A DNA stretch of 16,237 nucleotides, taken from UMGS1851 sp900555605 (GTDB taxonomy: Bacteria; Bacillota; Clostridia; UBA1212; UBA1255). How positions within the stretch are numbered: the first letter of the stretch is position 1; each line of letters begins with the position of its first letter. Below, one piece after another: positions 13,591 through 16,237 of this stretch. Under the pieces are notes generated by a model, which was not told where the DNA came from, did not search any database, and worked only from the letters and a program-made list of their open reading frames with translations. The translations under genes and the position numbers were made by a program. Location: NCBI GenBank assembly GCA_902472555.1, contig CABROF010000057.1, positions 1 through 16,237 of the forward strand, written 5' to 3'.

Positions 13591-15207
13591 CTATTCTTCA
13601 ACGCCGCGTGAAGCTGTTCGTCCGCGAAGCGCCCGCGGATAAATTGCTTTATGATCCTCATCCGTAAGTCCGCCTAGTTTCCGGAGGGAAAGAAAATAGA
13701 CCGCAGCCCCCACAAAGGCGGCCGGCAAAAGCGCAAGCGCATTGGCTATGTAGGCTACGGAGATTCCGCCGAATAAGCGCTGCAGGAGCAAAAACACAGG
13801 AACCGCAGCCGCGGTCATCAGCCCCGCCGCAAGCCCCGGAGACGAGAGATGCCGGAACAAGCTGATTTTTAAATGCATTTTGCGTGTCAGCACGTAATAA
13901 TTCAGACACAGCGGAATCAGATAAGAAATATAGGTGGATAAAATGGCGCCGTATACATTCAGCCCCGGAACAGCAACCAGTATATAATTCAGGACTGCTT
14001 TTACCACCACGCTGATTCCCATAAAGACGGTTGCGGTAAATAGTCGATTGACGCTTTGCATCACCGTACTCTGCAGATGCACAATCGCCATCAGTATAAT
14101 GCTGAACGCCATATAACACAGCAGCATATGATTTTCTCCGAATCCGAGCAGCGTATACACAGGTCCGGAAAATACAGTCAGCGCTACCGCGCACGGCACT
14201 GCCACAAGAAAACACAGCTTGTAGCAATAATTGATTTTATCGACGGTTTCCTGCTTCTTCTGCTGTGCATACAGTGCGGCTACAGTGGGAAGCAGGCTGA
14301 TACAAAGCGCCGTCACCAACGATGCAGGAACATTCAGCAGCTGGCGTGTAGCCATCATATCTCCATATAACCCTTTTGCCACTTCTTTTTCAAAGCCGCC
14401 GGCCTCCAGCCTTCCGAGTAAAATAGATGCGTCCACCATATTTCCGCCGTATTGGATGCCGGAACTGATTGTAATCGGGATGCTGTAATAAATAAGCTTC
14501 CGCAGAATCGCTTTTGCCGTCATTCTGGATTCGTTCCGGACCGGCGATTTTACCCGGACATGCAGTTCCGCCTCCTGCCGCTTATAAAAACGCAGTACGA
14601 TCAGAAGTGCTACCAATGCGCCGGCAGCCGTTCCCGAAGATGCGCCGGCAACCGCCCAAATGATTCCCTGATCACGGAGGAGGATCACCATTCCGATGGA
14701 TACCGCTACATGGACAAACTGCTCCGCTACCTGTGATACCGCAGTAGGCGTCATATTTTTCAGTCCCTGCAGATATCCGCGGTATGCGGACAATATAGAA
14801 CAAATCAAAATAGTCGGCGCAATAAACAGGATTCCCATCCAGCTCTCCGCATTGTTCATCACAGCTGCAATCGGCTTTGCGAACGCTGCCAGGAGAATCG
14901 TAAATAGGATCCCCATCAGCAGCATCACCGAACGTGCCATGCGAAACGCCTGACGCGCCTGGCGAAGGTTTCCGACAGCAGTCAGCTCCGTGACAAGCTT
15001 TGAAATTGCAACCGGAAGCCCGGCAGTCGTAAGTACATAAACAAACGCGAATACTTCATTGGCAGAAGCAAACACGCTGTAGCCTGCGGAACCGCCCAAA
15101 AGCTTCCGCATTACGGGCACAAATATTAAAGAAAGTAATTTCACGGCAATACTTGCCGCCGACAGTATTACAAAGCCTCTGCCGATAGACTGTTCCTTTG
15201 TCTTAAT
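13591..15207 (-). CDS. SpoVB/MurJ-like polysaccharide or lipid-II flippase
   Basis: This is a ~538-residue integral membrane protein of the MOP exporter superfamily with about 14 hydrophobic helices. Family features include an N-terminal RGFVILSAASIAVKLLSLI helix, GGSAGYSVFASANEVFAFVY, LPVAISKLVTE, and SAYRGYLQGLKNMTPTAVSQ. These match stage V sporulation protein B and related flippases, which move lipid-linked wall or polysaccharide precursors across the membrane. The frame is open to a TTG at 15228, but that codon has no Shine-Dalgarno site. GGAGG (15215-15219) lies exactly 7 bases before an ATT at 15207, which would give the family-like start MKTKEQSIGRGF. I therefore placed the start at ATT, a rare initiator. 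No clear promoter is seen directly upstream. The downstream neighbours on the same strand are a hydrolase and a PdaA-like deacetylase, which fits a wall or spore-cortex role. Confidence 0.88.
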   Translation of the reverse strand: MKTKEQSIGRGFVILSAASIAVKLLSLIFVPVMRKLLGGSAGYSVFASANEVFAFVYVLTTAGLPVAISKLVTELTAVGNLRQARQAFRMARSVMLLMGILFTILLAAFAKPIAAVMNNAESWMGILFIAPTILICSILSAYRGYLQGLKNMTPTAVSQVAEQFVHVAVSIGMVILLRDQGIIWAVAGASSGTAAGALVALLIVLRFYKRQEAELHVRVKSPVRNESRMTAKAILRKLIYYSIPITISSGIQYGGNMVDASILLGRLEAGGFEKEVAKGLYGDMMATRQLLNVPASLVTALCISLLPTVAALYAQQKKQETVDKINYCYKLCFLVAVPCAVALTVFSGPVYTLLGFGENHMLLCYMAFSIILMAIVHLQSTVMQSVNRLFTATVFMGISVVVKAVLNYILVAVPGLNVYGAILSTYISYLIPLCLNYYVLTRKMHLKISLFRHLSSPGLAAGLMTAAAVPVFLLLQRLFGGISVAYIANALALLPAAFVGAAVYFLSLRKLGGLTDEDHKAIYPRALRGRTASRGVEE

Positions 15208-15219
15208 ACACGTACCTCC
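15205..15219 (-). promoter_or_regulatory. Strong Shine-Dalgarno site pointing to an ATT start
   Basis: The minus strand carries GGAGG (15219-15215), 7 bases, then ATT (15207-15205) in frame with the flippase. No ATG, GTG or TTG in frame has comparable spacing. ATT initiation is known but rare in bacteria (the infC gene is the textbook case) and can make translation sensitive to IF3 levels. A recent ATG to ATT mutation is the simpler alternative. Confidence 0.55.
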
Positions 15220-15283
15220 AAACCGCAACGGTATCTGACTGCATGTAGGCAGGCCCGGCGCCGCGCCTTAAGCTGCGACAAAA

Positions 15284-15320
15284 CATACAGCTCCCGCACA
15301 AGGCGAAACGGAGCTGTATG
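15284..15320 (-). terminator. Strong hairpin, second of two tandem terminators
   Basis: CATACAGCTCC (15284-15294) and GGAGCTGTATG (15310-15320) form a perfect 11-bp stem with a 15-base loop that can add a CGC/GCG pair set. On the minus strand the stem is followed by TTTTGT. It lies downstream of the sugar nucleotidyltransferase-like gene and upstream of the flippase gene. Confidence 0.65.
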
Positions 15321-15332
15321 CGTAAAAGCAAC

Positions 15333-15357
15333 CGGGATTAATAGTACAACAATCCCG
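15333..15357 (-). terminator. First hairpin after the edge gene
   Basis: CGGGATT (15357-15351 on the minus strand) pairs with AATCCCG (15339-15333), an 11-base loop between, followed by GTTGCTTTT. It starts 3 bases after the stop codon of the upstream gene. The T-tract is interrupted, so it may be a weak terminator backed up by the stronger hairpin at 15284-15320. Confidence 0.5.
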
Positions 15358-15360
15358 TGT

Positions 15361-16237
15361 TTATTGCAATAAATTTTCCAGAATTCCGCTGAATTCGCTC
15401 AGCATATCTTTGGCGTATTCCTCATCAAAGCTTTCTACATAAACATGAAATTCCGGCTTGTCCTCGTCCGCACAGATTCGGATATTTCCATCTTTACTTT
15501 TGGAATAAAGGCCGTCAAAAACCTCAAACTGTCCGCGGTAAGGATCCTGTTCTGTAAAATGCCGCAGAATTTCACCCTTTCGTTCTTCATCACAGCGCAG
15601 TGTTTTCTCGCATGTATAAACCCGCGGGAACCGCTCCTCCGGCATATGCTGTGACAGCGCCAAATCAAAGGCAAAATCGTCGAACAGCATCAGATATTGC
15701 TGATATACCCCTGAGATATGCATATATTTTTCCATTTCTTCCATCATGTCGCCTATTCTGCTGCCGCACCGTATCACCTGACAGCCGTACTTCTGCGCTG
15801 CCTGTTCCGCAGAAAGCGCAGAAGCTACAGAAATAAAAATCGGCGCTTCCGGATACGTCTTTGCGATCAAACAAGCCGTAACAGCCTCTCTTTCGCTTCT
15901 ATCGAACTTTCTTCCCACAAAGCCCAGATTTTTATGCGGACTTGGAAACAGCGCTGTCAGATCGGCAATATAGTAATCCTCCGGATCCGCAAGCTCAGAC
16001 ATCGGTAAAATATGTGCCTCACCGGCAATACAAAAATCCTCTCGGTTAAAAATCGTTTTCAGCTTCTGCCGCTGGGCCTTATTCAAATCATTTCCGTGCT
16101 CGTTCAGAAGCCGTACTGTTGTTTCCCGTTCTTCTCCGTCCATTCTGGCGGAAAGATGTACCCCGCCGTCACAAACGCCTGTTCTGCAGATCCACCGCAG
16201 CACAGGCAGCGATATCTCATCGCACACTTTTACGGCA
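15361..16237 (-). CDS. Sugar nucleotidyltransferase/phosphohexomutase-like protein, C-terminal part
   Basis: The frame is open past the right edge, so the N-terminus (where a nucleotidyltransferase domain would be expected) is missing; 292 residues are visible. The segment DGGVHLSARMDGEERETTVR then LLNEHGNDLNKAQRQKLKTI and FNREDF corresponds to the first phosphohexomutase domain of proteins that fuse a mannose-1-phosphate guanylyltransferase-like domain to a phosphomannomutase-like domain. FISVASALSAEQAAQKYGCQ corresponds to domain III, and FDGLYSKSKDGNIRICADED then a VYVESFDEEYAKDMLSEF tail to domain IV. The catalytic TASHNP loop, the DGDGDR metal loop and the RPSGTEP phosphate loop are all absent or changed, so the mutase part is probably not catalytic and may be regulatory or structural. 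Two hairpins follow the stop codon. It probably contributes to surface polysaccharide or nucleotide-sugar supply. Confidence 0.6.
   Translation of the reverse strand, partial: AVKVCDEISLPVLRWICRTGVCDGGVHLSARMDGEERETTVRLLNEHGNDLNKAQRQKLKTIFNREDFCIAGEAHILPMSELADPEDYYIADLTALFPSPHKNLGFVGRKFDRSEREAVTACLIAKTYPEAPIFISVASALSAEQAAQKYGCQVIRCGSRIGDMMEEMEKYMHISGVYQQYLMLFDDFAFDLALSQHMPEERFPRVYTCEKTLRCDEERKGEILRHFTEQDPYRGQFEVFDGLYSKSKDGNIRICADEDKPEFHVYVESFDEEYAKDMLSEFSGILENLLQ

Overview
The window looks like chromosomal DNA from a spore-forming, low-to-mid GC Clostridia-type Firmicute. This rests on purine-rich Shine-Dalgarno sites (AAGGAG, GGAGG), TTGACA-17-TATAAT-type promoters, a ProS of the short archaeal/eukaryotic-like type, SpoVB-like and PdaA-like proteins, a DUF3842 gene, and a cohesin/dockerin pair. 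No rRNA, tRNA or CRISPR array was seen. Taxonomy below class is not claimed.

Layout. Positions 1-990 are a decayed, transposon-scarred stretch: the first ~55 codons of an IS30-type transposase behind a perfect hairpin, a short antisense relic resembling a CHAP peptidase, and one small unrecognised minus-strand ORF. Positions 991-1920 (-) encode a secreted, membrane-anchored lectin-like surface protein, and 2228-2644 (-) a DUF3842 protein. Positions 2946-6685 (+) form a two-gene operon behind a near-consensus promoter: a 988-residue secreted CHAP/SH3b/Ig-repeat/dockerin protein, then a 245-residue protein with a cohesin module, a membrane anchor and a Lys-rich tail. proS (6686-8140, -) converges on this operon with no bases between the stop codons, and its terminator lies inside the cohesin gene. 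Positions 8141-8544 hold the proS promoter, a gene relic with a sulfatase-like C-terminus and a striking 62-nt nested hairpin. Positions 8545-10469 (-) are a sugar oxidoreductase/TIM-barrel isomerase operon, divergent from an AraC-type regulator (10611-11453, +). Positions 11468-15207 (-) hold a PdaA-like deacetylase, an alpha/beta-hydrolase and a SpoVB/MurJ-like flippase. The right edge is a truncated sugar nucleotidyltransferase/phosphohexomutase-like gene (15361 to the edge, -).

How the parts fit. The main candidate for an undescribed system is the dockerin-bearing peptidoglycan hydrolase next to a one-cohesin membrane anchor. Cohesin and dockerin are known from cellulosomes, where they assemble polysaccharide-degrading enzymes. 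Here the pair would instead tether a cell-wall hydrolase to the outer face of its own membrane. The predicted spacer between cohesin and membrane is only about 30 residues, so the enzyme would be held near the inner face of the wall. The PdaA-like and SpoVB-like genes also act on peptidoglycan or its precursors, but they lie more than 4.7 kb away on the other strand and nothing in the sequence links them to the pair. The AraC gene and the oxidoreductase/isomerase pair look like a self-contained, locally regulated carbohydrate-catabolism unit. All family assignments come from reading motifs by eye; no database search was run.
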